Shown: piece by piece, positions 8,569-17,234 of the stretch
Layout of the letters: each line of letters opens with the position of its first letter
Position numbering within the stretch: the first letter of the stretch is position 1
DNA from: JBEKHT01 sp049511715
GTDB lineage: Bacteria > Chloroflexota > Anaerolineae > Anaerolineales > RBG-16-64-43
Assembly (NCBI GenBank): GCA_049511715.1
Contig: JBEKXU010000007.1
Span: forward strand, 104,655-168,654
Length of the DNA: 64,000 nt
Direction: 5' to 3'
Made by a program: the position numbers and the translations under genes
Notes under the pieces: generated by a model
Seen by the model: only the letters and a program-made list of their open reading frames with translations
What the model was told of the DNA's origin: nothing
Databases searched by the model: none

Positions 8569-9453
8569 TCAGAGATCGGTAAAGACTTTTCTGGGCTGCC
8601 AGGCTTGCGACCGGGGGTCCCCTTCCAGGATCGCAACCAGTTCCCCACCTGGGCCGACTCCCATGGCCCGCCCCGAGGCCCCGGTCTTCCCCGGGACGGA
8701 GATGCCCCGGCGCACCGCGTCGACCTGTTCGCCGGAAAGGCCCACCTGGGGCCACCCTTCCAAAATTGTCGTGGCCGGAAGCGTCAGCTCCTGCCAGTCG
8801 CCCTGGGCAAATCGATTCTGCAGTTCGTTCAAATTGATAGCCTGCTCGACCGGAAAGGGGCCCAGCCTCAGCCTGCGTAGGGCGATGAGATGGGCGTAGG
8901 ACTGGAGCCTGTCTCCGAGGTCCCGCGCCAGGGCTCGTAGGTATGTTCCCCGCGAACATTGCACCCGGATCGTTGCCTCCGGGCTGGACCATTGGCGCAG
9001 CTCGATCCGATAGATCTGGACCTTGCGCGGTTCGAGTTCCACCGGTTCCCCTTTCCGCGCCAGGTCGTAGGCCTTTCGCCCTTCCACCTTGACTGCCGAG
9101 TACGCGGGCGGCACCTGCAACGTCTCTCCCTGAAAAGTGGCCAGGGCCTCGCGCAGTTGCTCCTCGGAGAACCGGACGGGGCTGGTCGCCGTAATCTGTC
9201 CCGTGGCGTCCAGCGTTGTCGTGCTTTGGCCGAACCGGACGACTGCCTGGTATTCTTTGTCGGCTTCGAGCAAGTATTCCGCCAGGCGCGTGGCTCCTCC
9301 CAGGAGCACCACGAGCACCCCCGAAGCGGAAGGATCGAGAGTCCCCGTGTGGCCAGTCTTTCGAATGCCCGTCCCGCGACGAACGAGGCTGACCACATCA
9401 TGCGAGGTCGGGCCAATGGGTTTATCAATAACCAGTACGGCCGGGCGTCCCAA
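8569..9453 (-). CDS. truB: tRNA pseudouridine(55) synthase TruB
   Basis: Makes pseudouridine-55 in the T-loop of tRNAs. It has 294 residues with the catalytic Asp40 in GTLDPSASGVL, the KEYQAVVRFG motif II region and YRIELRQW. The gene starts with TTG at 9453, chosen because GGAGG lies 6 bases before it and the protein begins at the usual place (VLVIDKPIGPTSHDVV). It lies in the nusA-infB operon, a common location for truB. Confidence 0.95.
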   Translation of the reverse strand: MGRPAVLVIDKPIGPTSHDVVSLVRRGTGIRKTGHTGTLDPSASGVLVVLLGGATRLAEYLLEADKEYQAVVRFGQSTTTLDATGQITATSPVRFSEEQLREALATFQGETLQVPPAYSAVKVEGRKAYDLARKGEPVELEPRKVQIYRIELRQWSSPEATIRVQCSRGTYLRALARDLGDRLQSYAHLIALRRLRLGPFPVEQAINLNELQNRFAQGDWQELTLPATTILEGWPQVGLSGEQVDAVRRGISVPGKTGASGRAMGVGPGGELVAILEGDPRSQAWQPRKVFTDL

Positions 9454-9604
9454 TTTGATCCTCCAGGTCGCCAGGATGAACCCTCTCGACAGGACCTCTC
9501 CCCGGCCGGATTCCCTCGGCGGTGAGGGCTGGCGAACGGATTCTGCCTGTGTCAGTGGCGTTCTGGGGAAAGTGCCGACTTGGCCTGGGCCAGCGGCTCA
9601 ACCA

Positions 9605-10567
9605 TCATAGTTTATCAGACAACCACTTGCGGGTCACCTCCACGACCGTGCGGGCGACCTGCTCCAAGGGGCCTGAGACCGTGGCGCCCGCGGCGGCCGG
9701 GTGGCCTCCGCCTCCATAGCGTTTCGCTATCGGGGTAATGTCGATTCCGTTGTGAGCACGCCAGCTGACTTTCACCGTTCCCCCCTCCTGTTCGACGAAG
9801 ATCATCGCCAGGTCGGTCCCATCTACGCTGCTCAGGATGTTGATCAAGTCGGCATCGTCACGCCCTGGGTACTCGGCCAGCCTCCGGTCGGCGAGGCTGA
9901 GCCAAGTCCAGACGATCCGGTCCTCCCGCTCAATCCGCGAAAGTCCGGACCCCCAATAGCGGGCAGCGGAGAAACTGCGCCGGTTCATGCTGGATTCGAC
10001 GATTTCTGGAAGATTGGCTCCGGCCCGCATCAGCTTCAGGGCGATTTCCATGCTCTTGGGATTGACGTTGGCCGTGCGGAACCCCAGCGTATCTGTCACG
10101 AGTCCCGTCAGCAATCCGATCGAGGCATTGCGGTTCAGCTTGAGGCCGAGCGGGGCGACAAGGTCGAACAGGACTTCCGCCGTTGCCACGGCCTGCTCCT
10201 TAACCAGGTTGACCTCGGCAAAGCGGCTGTTGGTTGTGTGATGGTCGATATTCACGGTGGGAGCGGGGGGCAGGGGCGCCCCCAGCTCCCCGAGCCGGTC
10301 CGGGTCCGAACAATCGAGGTAGATCGTGAGGTCTGCTTCCGGCGGGACTTGCGCACTTACTTCCTCGTATCCTGGCAGGAAATGGAAGGTCGCGGGGACC
10401 CCGTCCTTGCTTAGCAGGCTGAGAGTCTTCCCCGTGCTGCGCAGCATCCAAGCCAGCCCGAGCAACGAGCCCAGCGCATCTCCGTCGGGCCTTTCGTGGG
10501 TAGCCAGCAGAATGTGCCGGGAGCGGCGGAGGAACTCGCGTGCCTTCTTGGCACTGAGCTCATCCAT
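9605..10567 (-). CDS. nrnA: DHH-family oligoribonuclease / pAp phosphatase NrnA
   Basis: Degrades short RNA oligomers and dephosphorylates 3'-phosphoadenosine 5'-phosphate. It has 320 residues. The manganese-binding motifs of the DHH domain are visible: THERPDGDALGS (from residue 23), LDCSD, and NIDHHTTN. The C-terminal DHHA1 domain has the GGGGHPAAAGA glycine motif. It overlaps the end of rbfA by 8 bases, the usual rbfA-nrnA-truB arrangement in Gram-positive-like operons. Confidence 0.92.
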   Translation of the reverse strand: MDELSAKKAREFLRRSRHILLATHERPDGDALGSLLGLAWMLRSTGKTLSLLSKDGVPATFHFLPGYEEVSAQVPPEADLTIYLDCSDPDRLGELGAPLPPAPTVNIDHHTTNSRFAEVNLVKEQAVATAEVLFDLVAPLGLKLNRNASIGLLTGLVTDTLGFRTANVNPKSMEIALKLMRAGANLPEIVESSMNRRSFSAARYWGSGLSRIEREDRIVWTWLSLADRRLAEYPGRDDADLINILSSVDGTDLAMIFVEQEGGTVKVSWRAHNGIDITPIAKRYGGGGHPAAAGATVSGPLEQVARTVVEVTRKWLSDKL

Positions 10568-10952
10568 TCTTGCTGTTGTCCTTCACCCCGCCGGCTTGGT
10601 TCGAGTGGGGTCCGATAGCATCGAGGAGGGTCTGGAGATGCTCAGCGCGATCCGGCAGATCGTCCCAAATGAACCTCAATTGAGGAAAGGTCCGGATCGG
10701 GATCCGGACCGCAAGCTCATGGCGCAGGAATCCACGAGCTCCCTGAAGCGCTCTCATGACTTCGCCGCGGCGCGTGAGGTCCGCATCCAGGACGGAAACA
10801 TAGATGCTCGCATGGGCAAACTCCCGATCCACGCGGACCTCGGTCACCGATACCGAACTCAAGCGGGGGTCGCTGGTTTCCCGAAGAAGGAGCTCTGCCA
10901 GAACCTCCCGAATTCTTTCCGCGAGGCGCTGGGCCCGCGTCAGGCTGGGCAT
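10560..10952 (-). CDS. rbfA: Ribosome-binding factor A
   Basis: Assists maturation of the 30S subunit by acting on 16S rRNA helix 1. From the ATG at 10952 it has 130 residues and begins MPSLTRAQRLAERIREVLAE, the typical RbfA start. The KH-like fold with DPRLSSVSVTEVRVDREF and the RFIWDD strand are present. It starts 4 bases after infB ends, so it is coupled to it; the longer in-frame extension into infB is rejected. Confidence 0.95.
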   Translation of the reverse strand: MPSLTRAQRLAERIREVLAELLLRETSDPRLSSVSVTEVRVDREFAHASIYVSVLDADLTRRGEVMRALQGARGFLRHELAVRIPIRTFPQLRFIWDDLPDRAEHLQTLLDAIGPHSNQAGGVKDNSKNG

Positions 10953-10956
10953 CGCC

Positions 10957-12738
10957 TCACACCGTCTCCTTGATGTGGAATTCCAGAATGTCGCCGACTT
11001 GGAAATCCTCAAAGCCCTTCAGGCCAACCCCGCATTCGAAACCCTGCCGAACCTCGCGGACATCATCCTTTTCATGCTTGAGGGAGGCCACCTCGCCTTC
11101 AAAGAGCTTGTTCGTTCCTCGCCATACGCGCACAAAGGCCGACCGGCGGAGCTCGCCCTCGCGAACCGAGCAGCCGGCGATCTTGCCGAGATGAGAGATG
11201 GCGAATACAGCCCGAACCTCGGCCCGGCCGATGGACACCTCCCGGATTTCCGGACCCAGGAGGCCCTTGAGGGCTTTTTCGACGTCCTCCGTGAGGCGAT
11301 AGATGACATCGTATCGGCGAATGGACACCCGCTCCGTCTCTGCTGCCCGTAAAGCGGCATGGTCTACGTTGACGTTGAAGCCGATCACGATCGCCTTGGA
11401 GGCGGAGGCCAACATCACATCATTCTCAGTGATGTTGCCCGTCTCCGCATAGAGAATGTTCACCTTCAGATCCGGAGTACCCAAGCCTTTCAGCGAGTTG
11501 ATGATTGGCTCGAGGGACCCCTGGACATCGGCCTTGAGAATCAGGGTCAACTCATGCACTTCGCCGGCTTGGAACTTGGCAAAGACTTGTTCCAAGCTGA
11601 TGGGCCTCTGGGTTTGCGCCTGCGTTCCCAGGGCCTCCGTTCTGCGGCTGGATACGATCGATCGAGCTTCCCGCTCGCTGGCCACAGTTCCGAACAGATC
11701 CCCCGCTTCGGGTAGGTCGCTCAACCCCAACACCGAAACCGGGGTCGAAGGGCCTGCCTGCTCGATGGGCTGCCCTCTGAAATCGAACATGGCCCGGATC
11801 CGGCCGGAGACCCGCCCGGCTACCAGAAGGTCGCCTACGTGGAGGGTGCCATTCTGAACCAGAAGGGTGGCCTCCGGACCTTTGGACTTGTCCAGTTGTG
11901 CCTCAATCACCGAGCCCACGACTCGCCCCTTCGGATTGGCTTGGATCTTGGTGGACTCGGCGGTCAGGACGATGGCTTCCAGCAGGTCATCGATTCCCTG
12001 GTTCTTCTTGGCGGAAACCGGAACCACCATGGTTTCGCCGCCCCATTCGTCGGGGGTCAGGCCCAGATCGGCAAGTTGCTGCTTGACGCGTTCCGGATTC
12101 GCATTTGGCTTGTCGATCTTATTTAGAGCTACGACGATAGGTACCCCCGCCGCCTTGGCGTGAGCATAGGCCTCCCGGGTTTGGGGCATTACCCCGTCGT
12201 CTGCGGCCACCACCAGGATGGCAATGTCCGTCACCTGCGCCCCGCGGGCCCGCATGGCGGTAAAGGCCGCATGCCCGGGTGTATCCAGAAAAGTGATCGG
12301 GCGCCCCTTGTGTACGATTTGATAAGCGCCAATGTGCTGAGTAATTCCGCCTGCCTCGCCTTCGGCGACGTGCGTCTTGCGGACAGCATCCAGGAGCGAG
12401 GTCTTGCCGTGGTCTACATGACCCAGAATGGTAACAACGGGTGGCCGGGAGGATAACTGGGCGGGATCTTCGTGCTCCACAGCCAGCCGCCAGGCGGGGG
12501 TTTGCTCCGGGCTGGGAGCCGTCTTTTCTTCTTTTTGCTCCAGATGGGCTTCGTAGCCCATTTCCTGAGTGATTACAGCGGCGGTATCAAAATCGATCTG
12601 CTGGTTGATGTTCGCCATCACCCCGTTGGCCATCAGCTGTTTGATAACATCAATGGGGCTGACTTTGATCAGTTCGGCCAAGTGACGAACTGTCAGGGAG
12701 CTCGGCAGCTCCACCACCTTGTGTCCGTTCTCGCCCAT
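10957..12738 (-). CDS. infB: Translation initiation factor IF-2
   Basis: GTPase that places initiator tRNA on the 30S subunit. It has 593 residues, with a very short N-terminal region (one IF2_N module and a short linker) compared with the 890-residue E. coli protein. The GTPase motifs are intact: GHVDHGKT (106-113), DTPGHAAFT and NKIDK. Domains II, III and IV follow, with the fMet-tRNA-binding C-terminal domain complete. It is encoded between ylxR and rbfA. Confidence 0.97.
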   Translation of the reverse strand: MGENGHKVVELPSSLTVRHLAELIKVSPIDVIKQLMANGVMANINQQIDFDTAAVITQEMGYEAHLEQKEEKTAPSPEQTPAWRLAVEHEDPAQLSSRPPVVTILGHVDHGKTSLLDAVRKTHVAEGEAGGITQHIGAYQIVHKGRPITFLDTPGHAAFTAMRARGAQVTDIAILVVAADDGVMPQTREAYAHAKAAGVPIVVALNKIDKPNANPERVKQQLADLGLTPDEWGGETMVVPVSAKKNQGIDDLLEAIVLTAESTKIQANPKGRVVGSVIEAQLDKSKGPEATLLVQNGTLHVGDLLVAGRVSGRIRAMFDFRGQPIEQAGPSTPVSVLGLSDLPEAGDLFGTVASEREARSIVSSRRTEALGTQAQTQRPISLEQVFAKFQAGEVHELTLILKADVQGSLEPIINSLKGLGTPDLKVNILYAETGNITENDVMLASASKAIVIGFNVNVDHAALRAAETERVSIRRYDVIYRLTEDVEKALKGLLGPEIREVSIGRAEVRAVFAISHLGKIAGCSVREGELRRSAFVRVWRGTNKLFEGEVASLKHEKDDVREVRQGFECGVGLKGFEDFQVGDILEFHIKETV

Positions 12739-12844
12739 TCCACACCTCCCACCTGGAACTCAGGTACCTGGCCGTCGACTTTGAGCGAGGCGGACAGAGG
12801 GCTGTCATGCCGTCGCTTGGATCATTTCGGCCTCGAGGGGCAGT

Positions 12845-13213
12845 TCACGGGGAATGCCCCTCCTGCTTGCGGCATCCGCCCCGCCGGGCCATGCGTGCTG
12901 GAGCGGCGGGATTGGATTTGGAGACCGCTGGCCCGGGCAATCGCTCGATCCATGTCGCCAGCAGAACCCGGTCCGAGTCTGTCAGCTCGGTCCGCAACGC
13001 CTGCGCCAACGCGCCTTCTAGGGCTTGCTCCCAGCAAGCCCGCCGGTCGTGCAAGTAGGCCCCGCGGCCTTCGGCCTTGCCCGTCGGGTCGACGCGAAGG
13101 CCCTCCGGTGTGCGGACAATGCGGATTAGCTGGCGCTTGGCCAACACCGCACGGCACCCCACACACGTCCGCTGCGGAGTAGGACGAACCCGCGGCTCGC
13201 CCTTTCTGCTCAT
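12845..13213 (-). CDS. ylxR: YlxR/RnpM-family RNA-binding protein
   Basis: Small basic protein of 122 residues. The signature begins RTCVGCRAVLAKRQLIRIVR and continues with GRGAYLHDRRACWEQAL; these conserved residues form the YlxR RNA-binding surface. Homologues in Bacillus have been linked to RNase P and transcription control. It lies between nusA and infB, as in most bacteria that have it. The last 25 residues are Ala/Pro/Arg-rich and unconserved-looking. Confidence 0.9.
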   Translation of the reverse strand: MSRKGEPRVRPTPQRTCVGCRAVLAKRQLIRIVRTPEGLRVDPTGKAEGRGAYLHDRRACWEQALEGALAQALRTELTDSDRVLLATWIERLPGPAVSKSNPAAPARMARRGGCRKQEGHSP

Positions 13214-13235
13214 CGCCCGTCGAATGGCAAGAACG

Positions 13236-15095
13236 CTAGGGTTCCTCGAGAATATCGGGCTCTTCCCATTCCCGCCCGCGATCGGCCTTGTGCTTCTTTC
13301 GGGCCACTGTCACGCCCAAAACCGGGTCGTATTCCACCAAAACGGCCTTCTTCTTCTTTGCTTTCTTTTTGGAGGTCCCTTCCGCGGCTTCCTCTTCCTC
13401 TTCCTCAACTTCGATCGCCGCCGCCACTGGAACCCCTTCGGGGGCAAGTTCGGGAATCTCCTTTTCGGGGGCGGTCTCCGCTGAGGCGGGAACCCCACTG
13501 ACGAGTTCGACTTCGGCCGGCGCTTCCGGAGAAACCATCTTGGCGGCCTGCTCCTTTGCCTCGGCTTCGCGAGCCAGCGCTTCCGCCTGCTCCGCGCGCT
13601 TGGCGAGGATGGCCACTTGCACAGCTTCCTTCAACTCCTCCAGGGTCCGGGCCCCCATCTCCGGCAGAGCCAGGATAGGATCCGGGTCGAGGGTCAATTG
13701 TTCGAACAGCTGGCCCAAGGACTGATAACCTGCCTGGCCCAGACGTTGGGCCAACTCCTCAGGAATCCCTGCTTCGGCCAAGGGTGCCTGATACGCCAAG
13801 GGCGGAATGTTCTGGCGCACCTCGGCCAATCGCCTGGCTTGGGCCTTCCGGCGGCTGTCTCGAACTTGGGACAGGCTGGTTTCAATCGTCCGCACCAGCT
13901 GATCCATCGCCTGATAGTCTTCCGGGGGCAACGGACGTCCCTCGGCCTTCTTGCCCAATGCTTCTTGGACGCGCAGGATCAGAGCGGCCTCTCTTTCGGC
14001 CGTTTCCGCCATGGCGGGGTCGCTCGTTACTTTCTGAATCGCGTCAGCAGTGGCCTCAGGAACGCTCTTGATATCAATCCGCCAGCCGGTGAGCTTGGCC
14101 GCCAAGCGAGCGTTGACGCCTTCACGTCCAATGGCCAAGCTGAGCTGATCTTCGGAGACAACCACCAAGGCCGTCTTGCCGCGAGTCGGATCATCATCCA
14201 GATAGACTCCTGACACGCGGGCCGGGCTGAGGGCCTTGGCGATAAACGCGGCCGGGTCGGGGTTCCATTCGATAACGTCGATCTTCTCGCCGTTAAGTTC
14301 CTTAACTATGGCCTGGATTCGGCCGCCGCGCATGCCCACGCAGGCGCCGACTGGGTCGAGATTAGGCTGAAGCGCAGCCACCGCGACCTTGGAACGCATC
14401 CCGGGTTCTCTGGAAATGCCCTTGATCTCAACTAGGCCCTGAAAAATCTCCGGCACCTCCGCTTCGAGCAGCCTGCGCAGCATGTTGCGGTCGGCTCGCG
14501 AGAGCAGGATCTGCGGTCCCCGGGAGGTCTTGCTCACGTCCATCAAATAGGCCCGTATTCGATCTCGCTGGCGATAGCGCTCGGTAGGCAACTGCTCCCG
14601 CTTGGGGAGAACAGCCTCCGCCCGGCCCAAGCTGACGGTGATCGCCTGGGCCCCAAGAGCCTGAATCGTGCCATGTACTATTTCGCCTTTGCGGGCGGAC
14701 CATTCCTCATACTGCTTGTCCCGCTCCGCATCTCTCAATCGTTGGTGGACAATTTGCTTGGCCGTCTGGGTGGCGATGCGACCGAAGTCCTCAGGGGTGC
14801 TGTCCACCATGACCAGAGCTCCCAGCTCCGCGTTGGGGTCCACCGCACGAGCGTTTTCCAGGGACACTTCCGTCCGCGCGTCCTGGACCTCGTCGACCAC
14901 TTCCTTTTCTGCGAGGATTTGGATCGTGCCCTTGACCAAGTCGATGTTGGCAGCCACGGCCTGGGCACTGGATCCATTCACGGCCCTGCGATACGCATTG
15001 ACCAGCGCAGTCTCCAGGACCTGGAGCACGACCTCCCGTGGCAATCCATAGTGCTCCAGCACCTCGTTGAAGGCCAGCAAGAACTCGCTTTTCAT
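13236..15095 (-). CDS. nusA: Transcription termination/antitermination factor NusA
   Basis: Binds RNA polymerase and nascent RNA to control pausing, termination and antitermination. It has 619 residues. In order: NusA_N domain (FNEVLEHYGLPREVV), S1 domain (GEIVHGTIQALG), and two KH domains (GACVGMRGGRIQAIVKELNGE and SLAIGREGVNARLAAKLTGW, each interrupted here only for length). A helix-hairpin-helix/AR2-like region follows, then a long charged tail with an acidic run and a Lys-rich run. First gene of its operon; no rimP gene precedes it, unlike many bacteria. Confidence 0.95.
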   Translation of the reverse strand: MKSEFLLAFNEVLEHYGLPREVVLQVLETALVNAYRRAVNGSSAQAVAANIDLVKGTIQILAEKEVVDEVQDARTEVSLENARAVDPNAELGALVMVDSTPEDFGRIATQTAKQIVHQRLRDAERDKQYEEWSARKGEIVHGTIQALGAQAITVSLGRAEAVLPKREQLPTERYRQRDRIRAYLMDVSKTSRGPQILLSRADRNMLRRLLEAEVPEIFQGLVEIKGISREPGMRSKVAVAALQPNLDPVGACVGMRGGRIQAIVKELNGEKIDVIEWNPDPAAFIAKALSPARVSGVYLDDDPTRGKTALVVVSEDQLSLAIGREGVNARLAAKLTGWRIDIKSVPEATADAIQKVTSDPAMAETAEREAALILRVQEALGKKAEGRPLPPEDYQAMDQLVRTIETSLSQVRDSRRKAQARRLAEVRQNIPPLAYQAPLAEAGIPEELAQRLGQAGYQSLGQLFEQLTLDPDPILALPEMGARTLEELKEAVQVAILAKRAEQAEALAREAEAKEQAAKMVSPEAPAEVELVSGVPASAETAPEKEIPELAPEGVPVAAAIEVEEEEEEAAEGTSKKKAKKKKAVLVEYDPVLGVTVARKKHKADRGREWEEPDILEEP

Positions 15096-15143
15096 GCCCT
15101 TAGCTCTTTCTCCATTCGGGCGTGAGCTGCCCGTCTAATACGC

Positions 15144-15170
15144 AGAAAAGTGGGGGTCACCCACTTTTCT
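15144..15170 (-). promoter_or_regulatory. Hairpin in the nusA leader
   Basis: Perfect 11-bp stem AGAAAAGTGGG/CCCACTTTTCT (15144-15154 with 15160-15170) and a 5-base loop, between promoter and nusA. It could act as a weak attenuator or NusA autoregulation site; the TTTTCT arm is part of the stem, not a free U-tract. Confidence 0.6.
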
Positions 15171-15206
15171 CAACAAACGCCGTCGCTCACTCACTACCTA
15201 AGGAAT

Positions 15207-15235
15207 ATTCTAGCATAATCGCTCATCTTATTCAA
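15207..15235 (-). promoter_or_regulatory. Promoter of the nusA-infB-thyX operon
   Basis: TTGAAT (15230-15235), 17-base spacer, TAGAAT (15207-15212) on the minus strand, about 110 bases before nusA. No other comparable promoter was seen in the eight-gene run downstream. Confidence 0.75.
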
Positions 15236-15239
15236 GGCC

Positions 15240-15887
15240 ACGGGTGGGTTCACGACAATAGGAGACAGATGGGCCTTGGGGGGGCCGCCCAGAGGCTGCA
15301 GGGCCTGAGAGGGGGGCGATCAGCAAACTCCAAATCCGCGGACGGCCGCCGTCGACCGGGGGAATGAGTCCCGAGCGTTGCCGCTCCCGGTGAGGCCCCG
15401 GACTTCGGGCCCTTCCCCGCTCTCGATGAGGTTGACGTGTAGGGCAGAGGCGAAGTCGGTCCAGTCGCTTCGAGCCGGACCAGGCCCGGAAGAGATTTCG
15501 AGCTCCGAGCCGGAGCGGGGGAGCCCAAGTCCCGGCGGGGTCTCTGGGATGTTCGAGGGATAGCGGCTTGGATGGCGTACTTCTCGCGGCAGAGCCAAAC
15601 CGCCCTTTCCAGACTTGCAGGTGGCTGCATCCGGTCCTTCGCAGCAAGGGGGAAATGAACCTGGCGCAAGGGGCAGTTCCGCATCCAGACCTGCATCGAG
15701 CGGGGTCGCCAGTAGGGGTGCGGCTTGCTACAGCTCTTGAAGAACGCCGGCCACCTCCTAGGGCCTAGAGGGTGCCAAGCGGCACGGCCGCATCCCGGTG
15801 TGGCCAGCTTTGCAGGGCTCCCGTCGATCCGCCCCGGCAAACGACCGCTCCTGGCGGGCCTGGCCGAAAGCCTGCCTCCCCTGGATC
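15240..15887. other. 650-bp stretch with no recognisable gene
   Basis: Several open frames cross this GC-rich stretch on both strands, the longest 213 codons on the minus strand, but their products are Arg/Pro/Ser-rich with no family motif and no good ribosome-binding site. No tRNA, tmRNA or SRP RNA signature was found. Confidence 0.5.
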
Positions 15888-16343
15888 TCACTTAGAGGGT
15901 GGCTGAGGCCGGCTCTCCTCACCCGGCTCAGTCTCAATTCGGAAAGAAGTCTGGATCTCCGCGGTCTTGTCCAGCATCTGGGCGACCGAGCAGTATTTGT
16001 TTCGGGACAGGGAAATGGCTTGGGCTACCCCGTGCTGGGTTAGTCCCGTTCCCCGTACCACGTACTCCAGGTGGATGGAAGTGTACACACGGGGGGGATT
16101 CGCGGCCCGCATCCCCTCTACGCGGATCTCCAGGCCGGAAACAGCCTGGCGCTTCTTGGCAAGGATGTCGACCACGTCCGTTCCACTGCAACCGGCCAGA
16201 CTGGCCAGCAGGAGTTCGACAGGCGACAGGGCGGCCTCCTCATGGGCCGAACCGAAACGGACAGTTGCCCCCTCTGGATTCGCAGCCTCAAACCCGTGAC
16301 CGCCCTTCCACCGGACCGTCAGGGCACGTTTCTCCGCCGCCAT
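15888..16343 (-). CDS. OsmC/Ohr-family peroxiredoxin-like protein
   Basis: OsmC-family proteins reduce organic or lipid hydroperoxides with two cysteines. From the ATG at 16343, preceded by AGGAGG, the protein has 151 residues. It shows SPVELLLASLAGCSGTDVVDILAKK with the first cysteine in AGCSG, and a second cysteine in RNKYCSV, the usual positions. The pattern fits the YhfA-like subgroup more than classical Ohr. It stands alone and is divergent from scpA. The 43-codon upstream in-frame extension is rejected. Confidence 0.85.
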   Translation of the reverse strand: MAAEKRALTVRWKGGHGFEAANPEGATVRFGSAHEEAALSPVELLLASLAGCSGTDVVDILAKKRQAVSGLEIRVEGMRAANPPRVYTSIHLEYVVRGTGLTQHGVAQAISLSRNKYCSVAQMLDKTAEIQTSFRIETEPGEESRPQPPSK

Positions 16344-16361
16344 GGGAAACCTCCTGCGGCA

Positions 16362-16370
16362 ATCATACCA
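16362..16370 (-). promoter_or_regulatory. Possible extended -10 promoter of the osmC-like gene
   Basis: TGGTATGAT on the minus strand has the TGn-TATAAT-like form. No clear -35 box. The implied leader would be only about 12 bases. Confidence 0.3.
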
Positions 16371-16403
16371 TTCCCGCAAGGCCAACCGGCCCCCGCTCGC
16401 AGG

Positions 16404-16409
16404 TATAAT
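16404..16409 (+). promoter_or_regulatory. Candidate -10 box of scpA
   Basis: Perfect TATAAT 38 bases before the scpA start codon, in the short divergent intergenic region. The -35 region at 16381-16386 is poor. Confidence 0.4.
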
Positions 16410-16446
16410 CGGGAGGGTTGCGGAGCGGAGGTGGGGACAACTACCA

Positions 16447-17211
16447 ATGAACCTGCAGAGTCCGGAATACACGGTTCAGCTCCCGGTTTTTGAAGGGCCC
16501 CTCGATCTACTGCTCCACTTGATCGAAAGATCGGAACTGGACATCACCAGAGTGGCCCTGGCGCAGGTGACGGGGCAGTTCCTCGACTATCTGCACTCGA
16601 TCCACGAGAAGCGGCTCGACGAAGTGGCCGCTTTCCTAGCGATCGCTGCCAAGCTGATCCAAATCAAGAGTGAGGCGCTTCTGCCCCAGCCGCCTGTTAG
16701 GGCACCCGGGGAGGAAGATCCTGGGGAAGCGCTCGCTCGGCAACTGCGCCTCTACCGGGAATTCAAGAAAGCGGCGGGATTTCTTGGTGCGCGTCAAGAG
16801 TCGGGCCTGCGAACCTATATTCGCTTGGCCGTCCCTGTGCGCCTTCCCCCTCGGCTGGATTTGAGTGGCCTGACACTCGAGGATCTGTTCCGGGCGGCTG
16901 CAATGGGCCTAAGTCGAAAGCCAGAGCTGCGGCCGCTGAGCATGGTTGTGAGCGCCCCCAGAGTCACCATTCGGGAACAGATCCGGCACATCGCCGAGTC
17001 GATCCGGCGGGATGGGAGGGCGTTTTTTCACCGCCTGGTGGGTGGTTTCCACACTCGAATGGAGGTGGTGGTGGCCTTCCTGGCGATGCTGGAATTGGTC
17101 AAGCGTCGGCAGGTGATCCTGCGGCAGTCGGACCTGTTTGGGGAAATCGAGCTGCTGCCCACAGAGACCTGGGACGACAACGCGGAGTTTGAACTCGAGT
17201 TCGGCGAATAG
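16447..17211 (+). CDS. scpA: Segregation and condensation protein ScpA
   Basis: Kleisin subunit that bridges the SMC dimer in chromosome condensation. From the ATG at 16447 it has 254 residues and begins with the family signature (VFEGPLDLLLHLIERSELDI). The C-terminal winged-helix segment (FLAMLELVKRRQV) is present. The longer frame upstream starts inside the osmC-like gene on the other strand and is rejected. scpB, usually next to scpA, is absent here; mutL follows after 23 bases. Confidence 0.93.
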   Translation: MNLQSPEYTVQLPVFEGPLDLLLHLIERSELDITRVALAQVTGQFLDYLHSIHEKRLDEVAAFLAIAAKLIQIKSEALLPQPPVRAPGEEDPGEALARQLRLYREFKKAAGFLGARQESGLRTYIRLAVPVRLPPRLDLSGLTLEDLFRAAAMGLSRKPELRPLSMVVSAPRVTIREQIRHIAESIRRDGRAFFHRLVGGFHTRMEVVVAFLAMLELVKRRQVILRQSDLFGEIELLPTETWDDNAEFELEFGE

Positions 17212-17234
17212 GGAACTCCCGACAGAACACCCTG

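Noticed and set aside
15250..15891. 213-codon open frame on the minus strand between nusA and the osmC-like gene
   Set aside because: Arg/Pro/Ser-rich product with no motif, no ribosome-binding site, and equally long frames on the other strand; typical of GC-rich noncoding DNA.
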